Source of the DNA: Ensifer canadensis
Lineage (GTDB): Bacteria; Pseudomonadota; Alphaproteobacteria; Rhizobiales; Rhizobiaceae
Reading direction: 5' to 3'
Length of the DNA: 64,000 nt
NCBI RefSeq assembly: GCF_017488845.2
Contig: NZ_CP083372.1
Coordinates: 1 to 64,000, forward strand
Below, in pieces: positions 63,967 to 64,000 of the stretch (position 1 is the first letter of the stretch; the number at the start of each line of letters is the position of its first letter). Position numbers and translations under genes: made by a program. The notes beneath the pieces were generated by a model. The model made no database searches and was not told the origin of the DNA. It saw nothing but the letters and a program-made list of their open reading frames with translations.

Positions 63967-64000
63967 ATGCGTTTCAAAGGTCTTGATCTAAATCTCCTCG
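63967..64000 (+). CDS. nodD: NodD, start of nodulation regulator (cut by window end)
   Basis: Only 11 codons are in the window: MRFKGLDLNLL. This is the highly conserved opening of NodD, the flavonoid-responsive LysR regulator of rhizobial nodulation genes. The LysR gene at 59797 reads SIDLNLLVDLEAL, so the DLNLL part alone is not diagnostic, but MRFKGLDLNLL is characteristic. It shows that symbiosis genes begin at the right edge. Confidence 0.8.
   Translation, partial: MRFKGLDLNLL

Overview
The window is GC-rich DNA from an alphaproteobacterium of the rhizobial/agrobacterial group (Rhizobiales). Three things point there: a complete repABC replication and partition operon with its antisense RNA, a VirB/VirD4 conjugation system with VirC-like proteins, and the first 11 codons of a nodD gene (MRFKGLDLNLL) at the right edge. 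The simplest reading is part of a conjugative rhizobial symbiotic plasmid, next to or fused with its nodulation region. The genus (Sinorhizobium/Ensifer, Rhizobium or Mesorhizobium) cannot be settled from this sequence.

Layout. 1-2073: right part of an IS66 element. 2151-12757: plasmid accessory genes (XRE regulator, KikA/TrbM-like protein, short SSB-like protein, DUF932 protein, a toxin-antitoxin pair whose PIN toxin is cut by an IS5/IS427-type element, VapBC, a ParB-like nuclease-fold protein, a DUF736 protein), separated by GC-rich repeated intergenic DNA. Two of these genes share a conserved hairpin-rich leader. 12860-16648: repABC with two parS palindromes and a ctRNA. 16669-21100: VirC2/VirC1-like pair, a repeat-filled intergenic region (candidate oriT/centromere), MobC and a large MOBP/VirD2-like relaxase. 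21274-21477: cold-shock protein. 21832-35397: a virD4-virB11-10-9-8 unit, two small genes, then virB6, a small lipoprotein missed by length-based gene calling, virB5, a second lytic transglycosylase, virB4, virB3, virB2 and virB1, all on the minus strand. 35485-37609: two secreted proteins (one nuclease-like), an HTH protein and a candidate small RNA.

37747-54371: a mosaic. An ISNCY-like element is split by an IS110 element; then come an IS30 element, an amidase remnant, a B12-riboswitch-controlled cbiMNQO cobalt transporter, CopCD fused to an EamA fragment, an SDR with an unusual active site, a SelA-like PLP enzyme cut by a CTAG-targeting IS, and an IS21 element. 54397-64000: a large serine recombinase cassette, a second IS66, a second copy of the IS5/IS427 element, a LysR regulator, IS256 and IS3 wrecks, and nodD.

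How the parts work together. RepA/RepB/parS partition the plasmid, RepC initiates replication and the ctRNA limits it. MobC and the relaxase would nick oriT, VirC1/VirC2-like proteins and VirD4 would deliver the complex, and VirB1-11 form the channel. An AT-rich box (ATTAATTATATTT family) recurs eight times, mostly just upstream of the conjugation-related transcription units, and is the best candidate for a shared regulatory site.

Caution: several genes (virB6, the second transglycosylase, ParB-like, cbiQ, copCD, SelA-like, several transposases) carry single-base frameshifts. Where I can reconstruct the expected reading, the lost base usually lies in a short homopolymer, so some of these may be sequencing errors rather than true pseudogenes.
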